64,000 nucleotides of DNA from NCBI RefSeq assembly GCF_900142325.1, contig NZ_FRAM01000001.1:310001-374000 (forward strand). The letters are read 5' to 3'. This DNA comes from Epilithonimonas mollis (GTDB lineage Bacteria > Bacteroidota > Bacteroidia > Flavobacteriales > Weeksellaceae). Shown here piece after piece: positions 29,892 to 37,835 of this stretch. Position 1 is the first letter of the stretch, and the number at the start of each line of letters is the position of its first letter. Below the pieces are notes generated by a model. That model had not been told where the DNA came from, searched no databases, and was given only the letters and a program-made list of their open reading frames with translations. The position numbers were made by a program, and so were the translations under genes.

Positions 29892-29903
29892 AAACTTAAA
29901 ACA

Positions 29904-30353
29904 ATGATAGCAATATTTAATAAATTCAGAATAGGATTACTGCCGATATATGTAATGCTGGCAATCCTCACAGCTTCGGTAACTTTAGTATCTTGTAGTA
30001 AAGATGATGAACTCGAAATACAGAACGATTTTCCTTTCGAGGTAAACGTGATGCCAGTTCCAAAAGATGTAGCCAATGGACAAACGGTAGAAATACGCAT
30101 TGCCATACAGCGAACAGGCAATTACAGCAACACACAGTATTTTCTTCGCTATTTCCAATTTGACGGACAAGGCACATTGCGGTATTACGATGAGCAACCA
30201 TATTTACCGAACGATTTATACCCATTACCCACAGAGCAATTTCGGTTGTACTATACTTCAACATCTGCCGTTTCGCAATCCTTTGATGTTTGGATTTCGG
30301 ACAGCTTTGGAAATGAAAAACAGATAAGTTTTCAGTTTAATAGTGCTGATTAA
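29904..30353 (+). CDS. traQ: TraQ (DUF3872), lipoprotein of the transfer complex
   Basis: This 149-aa protein has an N-terminal hydrophobic signal ending in a lipobox-like LVSC followed by SKDDE, so it is probably lipid-anchored. Size and domain match TraQ/DUF3872. It is the last tra gene recognised here; traP (the primase-like gene usually before traQ) was not found. A strong terminator follows. Confidence 0.83.
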   Translation: MIAIFNKFRIGLLPIYVMLAILTASVTLVSCSKDDELEIQNDFPFEVNVMPVPKDVANGQTVEIRIAIQRTGNYSNTQYFLRYFQFDGQGTLRYYDEQPYLPNDLYPLPTEQFRLYYTSTSAVSQSFDVWISDSFGNEKQISFQFNSAD

Positions 30354-30361
30354 AAACAATG

Positions 30362-30395
30362 AAATCCTGCCACAAAAAGCAGGATTTCTCTTTTT
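30362..30395 (+). terminator. Terminator of the tra operon
   Basis: A 9-bp perfect stem (AAATCCTGC / GCAGGATTT) with an 8-nt loop is followed by CTCTTTTT. It lies 9 bp after the traQ stop. Confidence 0.85.
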
Positions 30396-30455
30396 AAGGG
30401 ATATTAAAACTGTTTTTTTTTGTAAATTTAAAAAGTAGATTTTAAGTGTTTTGTT

Positions 30456-30734
30456 ATGGTCGCATCATTGGTTATAGGAATAATATTTTTGATTGCAGGT
30501 TTAGGACTTCGCTATTGGCTTAACCGACGAAAGTTTTACAGGCGTGGTCCGATGGGAGCCGAAGGTTTTTCATCTTATGAAAGTTCGGTTATTATTAAAT
30601 TGCTTGAAAAGTTTGGTAAATGGGTAGCTTATGGATTGATTATATTTGGACTTTTATCACTTTGGGTTTATTCTCGTGTGATGAAAGAAAAACAACAGAC
30701 TACCGTAAAAACGGAACAGCCTGCACAACGCTGA
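30456..30734 (+). CDS. Small two-helix membrane protein of unknown function
   Basis: This 92-aa protein has hydrophobic segments at about residues 2-19 and 55-75 separated by a basic loop (YWLNRRKFYRRGPMG), and a polar C-terminal tail. It is separated from traQ by a terminator, so it has its own promoter. No function could be assigned. Confidence 0.6.
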   Translation: MVASLVIGIIFLIAGLGLRYWLNRRKFYRRGPMGAEGFSSYESSVIIKLLEKFGKWVAYGLIIFGLLSLWVYSRVMKEKQQTTVKTEQPAQR

Positions 30735-30820
30735 TACAAATTTTCTTGTTTTACTTTAAGTACTAGCTTTTTCGTTTGTACTGTATGATAACATTTTCTA
30801 TTTACTACTTTTTTTATAAT

Positions 30821-32857
30821 TTAAGACATCGCCACTCTTTTTAGAGAGGAGCTCACTTTACTGAACTCAATATCTGCAAAATCTTTTTCTGCTTTTTCTT
30901 GAACATCAATATCTTTGGTATTTAAGATAGCAGACATATATTTTAGCTTTCTTTTTACATTTTCCAATAAATCCGACCATTTCATTATCCATATTTCAAT
31001 ATTTTTATTTTCATTCCTAAAATAGAAGTAAGGATTGTCTTCGTTTCTTTGATTACCTTTTATTTGAAATTCTGCATCAGAATTAATCTTTGAGCTAATC
31101 AATAAAATTTTGTAATGAATATTTGAACTTGAAGCATCAAGTTTTTCGATTTCTCTGGCATACTTCATTACTTGCTCAATTTCTTTTGGGCTAATTTTTA
31201 CTTTTGGGGCTTTTAATTCAACAACTAAAACTTCTCTTCTTTTAGCGTCTAAAACCCGTTCATTATACATAAATAGGTCAGTAATAGATTTTACCGGTTT
31301 TTCATCAATGACATTTATGTTATCTCCATCTTTTGATGGTTTAAATATTAAGCAATCGTCTCTTAATTGAGTTAGATTTTTTTCTAAATTTTTATCTGAC
31401 AATAGTTTGGTACTTTCGGAATACTCTTCTCCAAAAACCCATAACATCCTTTCTAAAAACTTATGAAGTTCTTTTCGTTCTTTCACATTTTTAGATATTT
31501 CGCTATAAACAAGTTTTTCAAGAAATTCAATATCTTCAATTTTCGAAGCAACTTTATCAGAAAATTCAACAATATTATCTAAATCGGTTTTTTCCAATAA
31601 ATCCGAGAATTTAGAAATCATTTTGTTGTTTAATTTTAGAACGCTTCTTAAAATATTATTCAATTCTCCATTGGAAATTGTTCTATCTATAAGCGGATAA
31701 ATGATTTCTCTTAATTGATTATTATCTTTTAAAATATGGTATTTATCTTCCACTAAATATGCTAACTTATCAAAGAGTATAACTTTTGATTTTGAGCTTG
31801 CCCGTTCTTTATATGGATAATAATCGTCATTTTTAAGGTTGTCAGAAAAATTGTCAAACTCAAAGTTTCTGTCCTTGAAGAATGTGTTTAATTTGTCTTT
31901 AATAAATTCTCTTACTTTTCTCCAATCTGGGTCTAAATCATCTAAATCTATGTTTCTATAAATATCAGATGAGAGCGTAGATGAAGATACATAAATAAAC
32001 CATCCTCCTATTTTTGGGCTCAACCAACTGGCATCATACTCCAGACTTCCTGCTATTGTATTTAGACCAGCATTTTGTGCAGTTAAAAAAACTTTTATTT
32101 TATCCATTTTCTTAATCTGCATAAAGTCAAAAAGAACTTTGTGTTCTTTGCCTTTAGTGTCAGTATAAGTCTTGGCTAGTTTTATAGGTTTGTCAATTAC
32201 GAAATCATTAGGGTTTAAAGCTTTACCATTAATGTGAAATGTAACTTCTTTGTTGAAAATTTTTAAAGGGTATCTCTCAAAAATAGCATCTGAAATATTA
32301 TCTTTAAGAAATTTATCAATTATTTTCTTTTTTGGTTCATTTTCTGTTGTCGTATGTGGATACAAATTTGAAATAGTTACTTTGTAGTAAGTATTATGAT
32401 TATTTCCTTTTAGAATATTTTCTTTTGTCGCTAACTCAATTTCAGAAACATTGATGTTTTTACCAAAACTATTAAATGATAACGGAATGTATGTTTCAGT
32501 AAAAGTATTTTCTTCTTATGAATATCCAATAGTTTCAATTTCGATTTCTTGTCCAATTTGAAAACTGGCAAATCTTCCAATTCCTTTTCCGCCATCTTTA
32601 TTTGCTGTTCCAATATCCAATAATTTTTTTTCGATATCAGACATATGAACTCCGTTACCATCATCTTTTACTGATATTTTTTTGATTAAAAGAGGATGTA
32701 TTTCAGTTTCTAAAGTGTAATCTATGTCGATCCAAATGTTTTTACTCTTTGCTTGAATTGAGTTGTTTAATAGTTCGCAAAAAGCAGTGAATGTGCTGAT
32801 GTAATTAGCAAATAATTCATTGACTAATCTTGAGTTTGTCGTAAGTTTTCTATTCAT
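30821..32857 (-). pseudogene. GHKL-ATPase/PD-(D/E)xK-like protein interrupted by one in-frame stop
   Basis: Two leftward frames (32516-32857 and 30821-32365) are in the same reading phase. The DNA between them translates without further stops, so this is a single 678-codon gene with a TAA at 32516-32518 (codon 114). The N-terminal part is a GHKL ATPase: CELLNNSIQAK near 27-37, DDGNG at 65-69, GKGIGRFA at 90-97. The C-terminal part has VVELKAPKVK near 547 and EIEQVMKYA, the ExK-and-glutamine pattern of PD-(D/E)xK-type nucleases. ATPase plus nuclease recalls the MORC-like (paraMORC) GHKL proteins linked to restriction systems. The break is a single substitution, so loss is recent or the stop is a sequencing error. 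Confidence 0.75.
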
Positions 32858-32903
32858 AGTTTCTTGCTAGGTATTTTTTGGTTATACTTGCTATTAAATT
32901 CTC

Positions 32904-32933
32904 AAACATACAAAATGTAAAATTTGTATGTTT
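32904..32933. promoter_or_regulatory. Perfect 11-bp inverted repeat between divergent genes
   Basis: AAACATACAAA and TTTGTATGTTT are separated by 8 nt. It lies in the 230-bp gap between the leftward ATPase gene and the rightward HTH gene and is a candidate operator for one of the HTH proteins. Confidence 0.45.
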
Positions 32934-32990
32934 AACGGCAAAATTACTTTCTCCAAATCTACAAAATAAATTGTTTCTAAATTGTTGTTC

Positions 32991-33023
32991 CAGTGCCAAA
33001 TACTACCTTTCAACGACAATCAA
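32991..33023 (+). repeat. Dispersed 33-bp element copy
   Basis: CAGTGCCAAATACTACC and the following bases match the 9417 copy at most positions. It lies 68 bp upstream of the first HTH gene. Confidence 0.45.
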
Positions 33024-33090
33024 TACAACATTTTCCAAGCCTTTACAAATCCTTGATAAATTCGACTTCCACAGCAAAATTGAGCAAAAA

Positions 33091-33369
33091 ATGGAAGTTA
33101 TCGCAATACAAAAATCCGTATTGGACGGAATGAAAAATGAACTGAAAGCACTTTTGGAATTGACCGAAAATGCCACACTGAAATACACTTCAATTTTTAA
33201 AGAAGAAAAATGGCTCGATAACCAGGAAGTGTGCCTGATGATGGATATTACCAAACGGACTTTGCAGACCTACAAGGACAAAGGCTTATTGCCTTATTCC
33301 AAACTAAACCGGAAGAATTATTATAAACGCTCGGATGTACAGGCTTTGCTCGAAGCCCACCAACCTTAA
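33091..33369 (+). CDS. Helix-turn-helix (MerR/excisionase-like) regulator 1
   Basis: This 92-aa protein has a C-terminal winged-helix motif (WLDNQEVCLMMDITKRTLQTY then LLPYSKLNRKNYYKRSDVQALLE) of the excisionase/HTH_17 type found in Bacteroidetes mobile elements. The ATG at 33091 is preferred over an upstream non-ATG start at 32878 that would read through the dispersed repeat. A related second HTH gene starts 8 bp after it. Likely roles are regulation of excision or transfer. Confidence 0.75.
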   Translation: MEVIAIQKSVLDGMKNELKALLELTENATLKYTSIFKEEKWLDNQEVCLMMDITKRTLQTYKDKGLLPYSKLNRKNYYKRSDVQALLEAHQP

Positions 33370-33376
33370 AATACCA

Positions 33377-33682
33377 ATGACAATGGATTTATTGACGAAT
33401 GAGAATGAAGAAATCATTTCCCATCAAGAAATGATTTTGATGTTGAGAAACCGTATTGAAAGCATATTAAAAAACTATCGTCCTGTAATGAATGGAGAAA
33501 TTTATTTGTCGGGCGAAGATGTATGCAAACTGTTACACATTAGCAAACGCACTTTACAGCAATATCGTGATGATAATATCCTGCCGTATATTCAGATTGG
33601 TGGCAAAATTATTTATAAGGAAACAGATTTGATGACAATATTGGAGCAGAATTATATCAATCACAAAACTAATTCAGACTAA
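33377..33682 (+). CDS. Helix-turn-helix (MerR/excisionase-like) regulator 2
   Basis: This 101-aa protein has the same layout as its upstream neighbour: a helical N-terminus, then YLSGEDVCKLLHISKRTLQQY and a basic wing (QIGGKIIYKETDLM). The two probably arose by duplication. The start is ATG 33377 (or 33383, both in frame). A function as excisionase or transfer regulator is inferred from the family. Confidence 0.75.
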   Translation: MTMDLLTNENEEIISHQEMILMLRNRIESILKNYRPVMNGEIYLSGEDVCKLLHISKRTLQQYRDDNILPYIQIGGKIIYKETDLMTILEQNYINHKTNSD

Positions 33683-33786
33683 GCTTTTTTATTGCATTAA
33701 TACATCTAATAGCAAGAGTTTAGTATCTTTGCTATGTAAAATATAGAAATACTTAAAGTGTTTTTGCTTTAAGTCCCACATTGAAA

Positions 33787-33930
33787 ACTGGTAATTTTTA
33801 GACAACGGGACGATAAGGAAGAACGCTCATGCCATAGGCGTGGGCGCTCGCTTATTCGTTGTCGGGTATACCAGTGCCTCAATGTGCGGTAAGTGTAGTG
33901 GCCTGCGCTTTCTTTTTGTGCAGGGCTACA
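33787..33930 (+). ncRNA. Strongly structured intergenic element (candidate RNA or DNA structure)
   Basis: Nested pairings can form one extended structure. ACTGGTA (33787-33793) pairs with TACCAGT (33869-33875); GACAACG (33801-33807) with CGTTGTC (33857-33863); GATAAG (33812-33817) with CTTATT (33851-33856). An inner 10-bp stem 33824-33833/33837-33846 has an ATA loop. A separate hairpin follows at about 33902-33927 (CCTGCGC / GTGCAGG). The local G+C is far above the flanks. The receiver-domain gene starts 28 bp downstream. Function is unknown. Confidence 0.5.
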
Positions 33931-33954
33931 TCAACTTTAAAAAAGTATGATGAT

Positions 33955-34344
33955 ATGAAAACTGGTACATCCCAACAAAAAATTACACTCGCCTTTATCA
34001 ATGATAAAAGCCCAATTTTAGATTTCATTTGTAAAGACCTCATTGCTTCAGGAACTGAAGTCTTATTTCGTTCAGAAAGCATTGAAGATGGACTGTCACA
34101 ATTATCTTCATTAAATGAACTCCCAAAAATTTGTATTATCGACCTTGATTTTTACAACAAGAATGTTTTTGTTGAACTTCAAGAATTAAGAACAAAATAT
34201 CCAACTATAAAACTTATTGCACATAGTGATATTGATGATGAGAAAGTGGGTAAATATCTTTTAGATATTGGTTTTTCAAGTTACTTGCTGATTGGTAATG
34301 ATGCGGAATATTTTAGAAAAGTAATAGAAGCCGTTATCAATTAG
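33955..34344 (+). CDS. Stand-alone receiver-like domain protein
   Basis: This 129-aa protein resembles a response-regulator receiver domain: KITLAFINDKSPILDFICKD at the start, a probable phospho-acceptor in CIIDLDF near residue 62, and KLIAHSDIDDE later. No DNA-binding output domain follows. The ATG at 33955 is preferred over a start at 33859 that would run through the structured element. It may act as a phosphate sink or partner of an unlinked kinase; this is inference. Confidence 0.65.
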   Translation: MKTGTSQQKITLAFINDKSPILDFICKDLIASGTEVLFRSESIEDGLSQLSSLNELPKICIIDLDFYNKNVFVELQELRTKYPTIKLIAHSDIDDEKVGKYLLDIGFSSYLLIGNDAEYFRKVIEAVIN

Positions 34345-34355
34345 GATAAAATTCA

Positions 34356-35345
34356 CTAATTCTCATACAAAATACTAGCGATTTTTTTATCATTTAGTAC
34401 AAACCTTATCTGCTCATATTTTTGAGTAGGGTGCATATCCTTTTCTGTAACTGGCGGAAAATATTTTACTCCAATAGTCACGTTTGGTAAACTAAAACTC
34501 CAAGATGACCTGATTTTAAAATTCTTACCACACAATTGTTGATCGGATGAGTTCAGATATTCTTTGAATTTTGAAAGCCCTTCGATTTCAAATATTGTTT
34601 TCCAGTTTTTACGAACTTCAAAAACGATATTTTCGTCAAGATTTTTCAGGATACTACTTTCATCGGAACTGTTACAGGCGTTTATAAAATCTCTGATGAT
34701 TTTTCGTGGTTGTTTTTGAATTTCTCTGATTTCTTTCTTTTTGTTTTCAAGATAAGTGCTAAAATCCTTGTCAACCAATTCAGATAACTTATAGTATCCT
34801 GAATGAAAAGCTTCTAATGGAGATTTGTATAATCTATCTTTAAAAAAAGTTGCTTCATCCGTTTCATTGGCTTTAAAATGATCCAGAAGCAAAAAACCTT
34901 TTTCTTCGGTTGTACTGTTAACACCATCCACAATGTTTACAAAGTAGAACTGCTCTTTATCTTCGAACAAAACTTTGATTTTAGAGTTGAATTTTTCAGA
35001 CTTATTTGCCGATGCTTTCACAAGATATTTCGTTTCATCCAAAGGATTTTCAATCCGTCTTCCCCAGCCATCAGTCGATAATTCTGATTGGTATCGGGAT
35101 ATTTGTATCCGTATTTCCTTCCGTCCTTTTTCGAGGTCGGTGGTAAATTCATATCCAGGAAAAGAATTGAGAATAGCCGTGTCTAATTCCCATTCCTCAT
35201 AATCACTTGTAAAATTTATTTGATAGCTAAATTCATATTCCCGAATGTAAACCGGAAATTGGAACTTGTTCCCGACGATTGTTTGCTCTAATAAGGTAAT
35301 ATCGGATTTCCTGTTTACGGTTATTGAGATTTCAGTTTCAATCAT
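34356..35345 (-). CDS. Unrecognised cytosolic protein (ICE cargo)
   Basis: This 329-aa protein has no signal peptide, membrane segment or motif I recognise. The N-terminal third is beta-rich and the middle is a charged helical region (ENKKKEIREIQKQPRKIIRD near 200-220). It is leftward, ending 11 bp from the end of the receiver-domain gene. Probably cargo; function unknown. Confidence 0.65.
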   Translation of the reverse strand: MIETEISITVNRKSDITLLEQTIVGNKFQFPVYIREYEFSYQINFTSDYEEWELDTAILNSFPGYEFTTDLEKGRKEIRIQISRYQSELSTDGWGRRIENPLDETKYLVKASANKSEKFNSKIKVLFEDKEQFYFVNIVDGVNSTTEEKGFLLLDHFKANETDEATFFKDRLYKSPLEAFHSGYYKLSELVDKDFSTYLENKKKEIREIQKQPRKIIRDFINACNSSDESSILKNLDENIVFEVRKNWKTIFEIEGLSKFKEYLNSSDQQLCGKNFKIRSSWSFSLPNVTIGVKYFPPVTEKDMHPTQKYEQIRFVLNDKKIASILYEN

Positions 35346-35441
35346 TTTGAAATTTATTTTTACTGACAGTTTTAAAGTAATGCCATTTTTTTGTTCAAAC
35401 CATTGTGCTTGAGAGTAGAAAGGAAATCAAGTGAAGACTGC

Positions 35442-35909
35442 TTAATCATTGTCGTCACCCAATTGGTCAATGTATTTCAAAATTAGATTTACTTGTTTGT
35501 CCTCGGATTTTGTAGAGGATATTTTTTCAATAATTTTGATCCTATCTTCTTTTGGTAATTTATTGAACGATTTTAAAACACCCGAATTTCTAAAAGTATC
35601 TAATATTTCTTTTTCTGTAATCGGCTCCTTTGAAGTCAATAAGTAAAGTGTCACAGTTACAGTGTCGCCACCACTTTTGCTGATTGCTTTCCTGATTTTG
35701 TCATTAATTGAAATTAGCTTGTCTTGTCCTCCAATCGTAAACAAATTAATACTGTCAATTGTGTAGTTGTCAATTGTACCAGATACTTTCAATGAACCCC
35801 ATTTTCCTACGATATGTTTAGTGTTAGGTACTTGGATGTGATATGTCCAAGCACCTTTACCTGCTTCATATTTCAATTCGAGTTCCTCGTCCTTTACTAA
35901 GTATTTCAT
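35442..35909 (-). CDS. DUF1905/YdeI-like protein
   Basis: This 155-aa protein has a DUF1905 barrel in its first 95 residues (AGKGAWTYHIQVP, WGSLKVSGTIDNY, DKIRKAISKSGGDTVTVTL) and a C-terminal YdeI/OmpD-associated-like helical part (KSFNKLPKEDRIKIIEKI). The family is widespread and poorly characterised. Leftward, with no obvious partner. Confidence 0.75.
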   Translation of the reverse strand: MKYLVKDEELELKYEAGKGAWTYHIQVPNTKHIVGKWGSLKVSGTIDNYTIDSINLFTIGGQDKLISINDKIRKAISKSGGDTVTVTLYLLTSKEPITEKEILDTFRNSGVLKSFNKLPKEDRIKIIEKISSTKSEDKQVNLILKYIDQLGDDND

Positions 35910-36306
35910 CTTTTATGACCTGTATTATAGCTTTACCGCTAACCCCATAATTTAGAAAATTTGGGTATTTTGTATAGGAATTAGTCTATTTGTTTTAAGG
36001 ACAAATTTAATGAATTAGATGCTAGGGTTATGGCAAATATTCTATTATAAACCATCATTAATCAGGCGACGTTCTTTTGCTTCTTTTCTTTGGTCGCTGT
36101 GTGAAAAGAAAAGAAGTCATTACCAAATACAAAAAATGGGATACTGAATATCCCACGCAAAAAACTCGCAACCTGTTTGGTAAAATGTAAGGAAAGGGAA
36201 TTGTGGGCCGGTGCATTTTTGCAAAGTGATTGCATCCGCTTTAAACCGCAAAAATGCGTTTCCGACCGTAGGAAGGAATTGCATTTTTGCCCGCCGATTT
36301 CGGCTT
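35910..36306. other. 400-bp gap downstream of the PRTRC operon, with repeat motifs
   Basis: No convincing gene. It contains an inverted repeat (CTTCTTTTCTTT at 36080-36091 with AAAGAAAAGAAG at 36105-36116, probably a terminator-like structure) and three copies of GCATTTTTGC in alternating orientation at 36213, 36248 (as GCAAAAATGC) and 36281. Confidence 0.6.
36213..36290. repeat. Three alternating GCATTTTTGC motifs
   Basis: Exact 10-mers at 36213-36222 (+), 36248-36257 (-) and 36281-36290 (+), spaced 35 and 33 bp. They lie 17 bp or more downstream of the ThiF-family gene. Confidence 0.55.
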
Positions 36307-37113
36307 TTAGGCAACTTTTATCGGGTGGGTGCGGAAATCTTTCAGATTGTGAAAAAATCCTTTGTATTCAGTCATTCCCCTGCGAAACAAGTTCCATAAC
36401 AAAGAACAACCCATTTGTGTAAGCGATGAATTGATAAACAAATCTTGGTGTTCCAACGCTTCGGCAAGTGAGCAACTTGGCGTGCTGTCCTCTTGTTCGG
36501 ATTGCTTCAATAGTTCGCCAAATTCATCGGTAACAAATGGCAGGCTTGCCTCCGTTTGGTATTTCTCTGAATTGGGTTGCTTTATCTCTCCGATGGTAGA
36601 TAGTAACACTTGTCCTGTATCTTGGCTGTTGCCAAAATCCAGCCAATATTTTGGCTCATCTTGGTAGTGTCTGCGGTAGCTTATTTCTTTTAGAATTTCA
36701 GCAACACCAAATCTCGCCTGTACATTGTCCACACATGTAATGGTAATTGTTGCCCTTGCTTTTTCGGGCAATCTGCCAAAATTGTCCTTTTCAAACTTTA
36801 CCGTTTCGGCTTTCCAATTTGTTCCTGCCCAACGGTTACAACGGTTGATTAAAGCAACGGATTTGTACAATCCTGTTTCACTTTCTGCAAATCGCTGTCT
36901 GCCTAAATTAGCACTCGTGATAACATCATCATCCCAAAGGTGGACTTGGAACCCTGCGTGTCCTAATGCTATCAAACTTTCGTTTATTTCCATTAAGGCG
37001 GTCAATACTTTTGAGCCTGTGCCACCTGCTCCGATAAGGTTTACCGAAATCGGATTGGTAGGATTGAGCAGGTAATTATCTGTAAAATGTACTGCGGTTT
37101 TTGCTGTATTCAT
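36307..37113 (-). CDS. PRTRC system ThiF-family protein
   Basis: This 268-aa E1/ThiF-like protein has the nucleotide-binding glycine motif VNLIGAGGTGSKVL near residue 24 and an acidic loop (VHLWDDDVIT) typical of adenylating enzymes. Such proteins define PRTRC (ParB-related, ThiF-related) cassettes of plasmids and ICEs; the substrate is unknown. Its start overlaps the protein B stop by 1 nt (TAATG). It is the last gene of the leftward operon that begins near ssb. Confidence 0.85.
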   Translation of the reverse strand: MNTAKTAVHFTDNYLLNPTNPISVNLIGAGGTGSKVLTALMEINESLIALGHAGFQVHLWDDDVITSANLGRQRFAESETGLYKSVALINRCNRWAGTNWKAETVKFEKDNFGRLPEKARATITITCVDNVQARFGVAEILKEISYRRHYQDEPKYWLDFGNSQDTGQVLLSTIGEIKQPNSEKYQTEASLPFVTDEFGELLKQSEQEDSTPSCSLAEALEHQDLFINSSLTQMGCSLLWNLFRRGMTEYKGFFHNLKDFRTHPIKVA

Positions 37114-37835
37114 TACAATAGATTTTTAAGGGTTTTGTTGTTCTTTTTTAATACTTCTTTCGGAAAAGGTTTATTAGTACCAACAAGGTCTTTCCAAAGG
37201 TTTACAATGTTTGTTTTGGTTAAGTTTTCGCATAATGAATGGCTGAAATAGGAATTGAAAAAATAATGCTCCCACGCGCGAATAAATTCCTCAACCGAAG
37301 CCGAATTTTTAATGTCTATGCTTACCGTACCCATACATACATTGCCGTTTTCATAAATATTGAAAAAAGGTGCATAGTGCAAAGGTGCTTTCTCGGTTGG
37401 TCTTCTGTCGCTTGCCAAAGCAAATACCGTAAGATTGCTTTTGCTCGCTAACCAAAGCATTGGTGGTACTTGTGCTTTTCCATTGGATATGCCCAAACTA
37501 TCCACAAAATACAGTTTCCGTTGCTGTGTTTTGGTGTACCAAAGTACCGTACCTTTTTCCGCATTTGGATTGATATGCAGAATATTGGTAGGCAAAATTC
37601 CCTTTGGTTTTAAAAAGGCTTGGTTCTTTTCTTCATCGGTCTGTAAGGACTTTGCTAAAATATTGGCTTCCTTTACGGTTAATGGATGGGCATTGATAGG
37701 CATTCCGTTGCTGTCCATATCAAAATGCTCCACGTACATATCGTTTTCTGTTCCTTTGGTTTCATAGAAAACCAAAGCGGATTTTGCATAGTACAATGTT
37801 CCAAAATGGTCTTTTATATCTGTTGTTGTATTCAT
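37113..37835 (-). CDS. PRTRC system protein B
   Basis: This 240-aa protein has the layout of PRTRC protein B (KSALVFYETKG near the start, then TVLWYTKTQQRKLYF). No catalytic motif is known. It overlaps the neighbouring PRTRC genes by 1 nt (ThiF) and 4 nt (upstream gene), so translation is probably coupled. Confidence 0.8.
   Translation of the reverse strand: MNTTTDIKDHFGTLYYAKSALVFYETKGTENDMYVEHFDMDSNGMPINAHPLTVKEANILAKSLQTDEEKNQAFLKPKGILPTNILHINPNAEKGTVLWYTKTQQRKLYFVDSLGISNGKAQVPPMLWLASKSNLTVFALASDRRPTEKAPLHYAPFFNIYENGNVCMGTVSIDIKNSASVEEFIRAWEHYFFNSYFSHSLCENLTKTNIVNLWKDLVGTNKPFPKEVLKKNNKTLKNLL

Noticed and set aside
32878-33090. N-terminal extension of the first HTH gene
   Set aside because: It reads through a dispersed repeat and an inverted repeat; the ATG at 33091 gives a standard-sized protein.
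33859-33954. Upstream start for the receiver-domain protein
   Set aside because: It would read through the strongly structured element and give a Cys/Ala-rich, unrelated N-terminus; the ATG at 33955 fits the fold.
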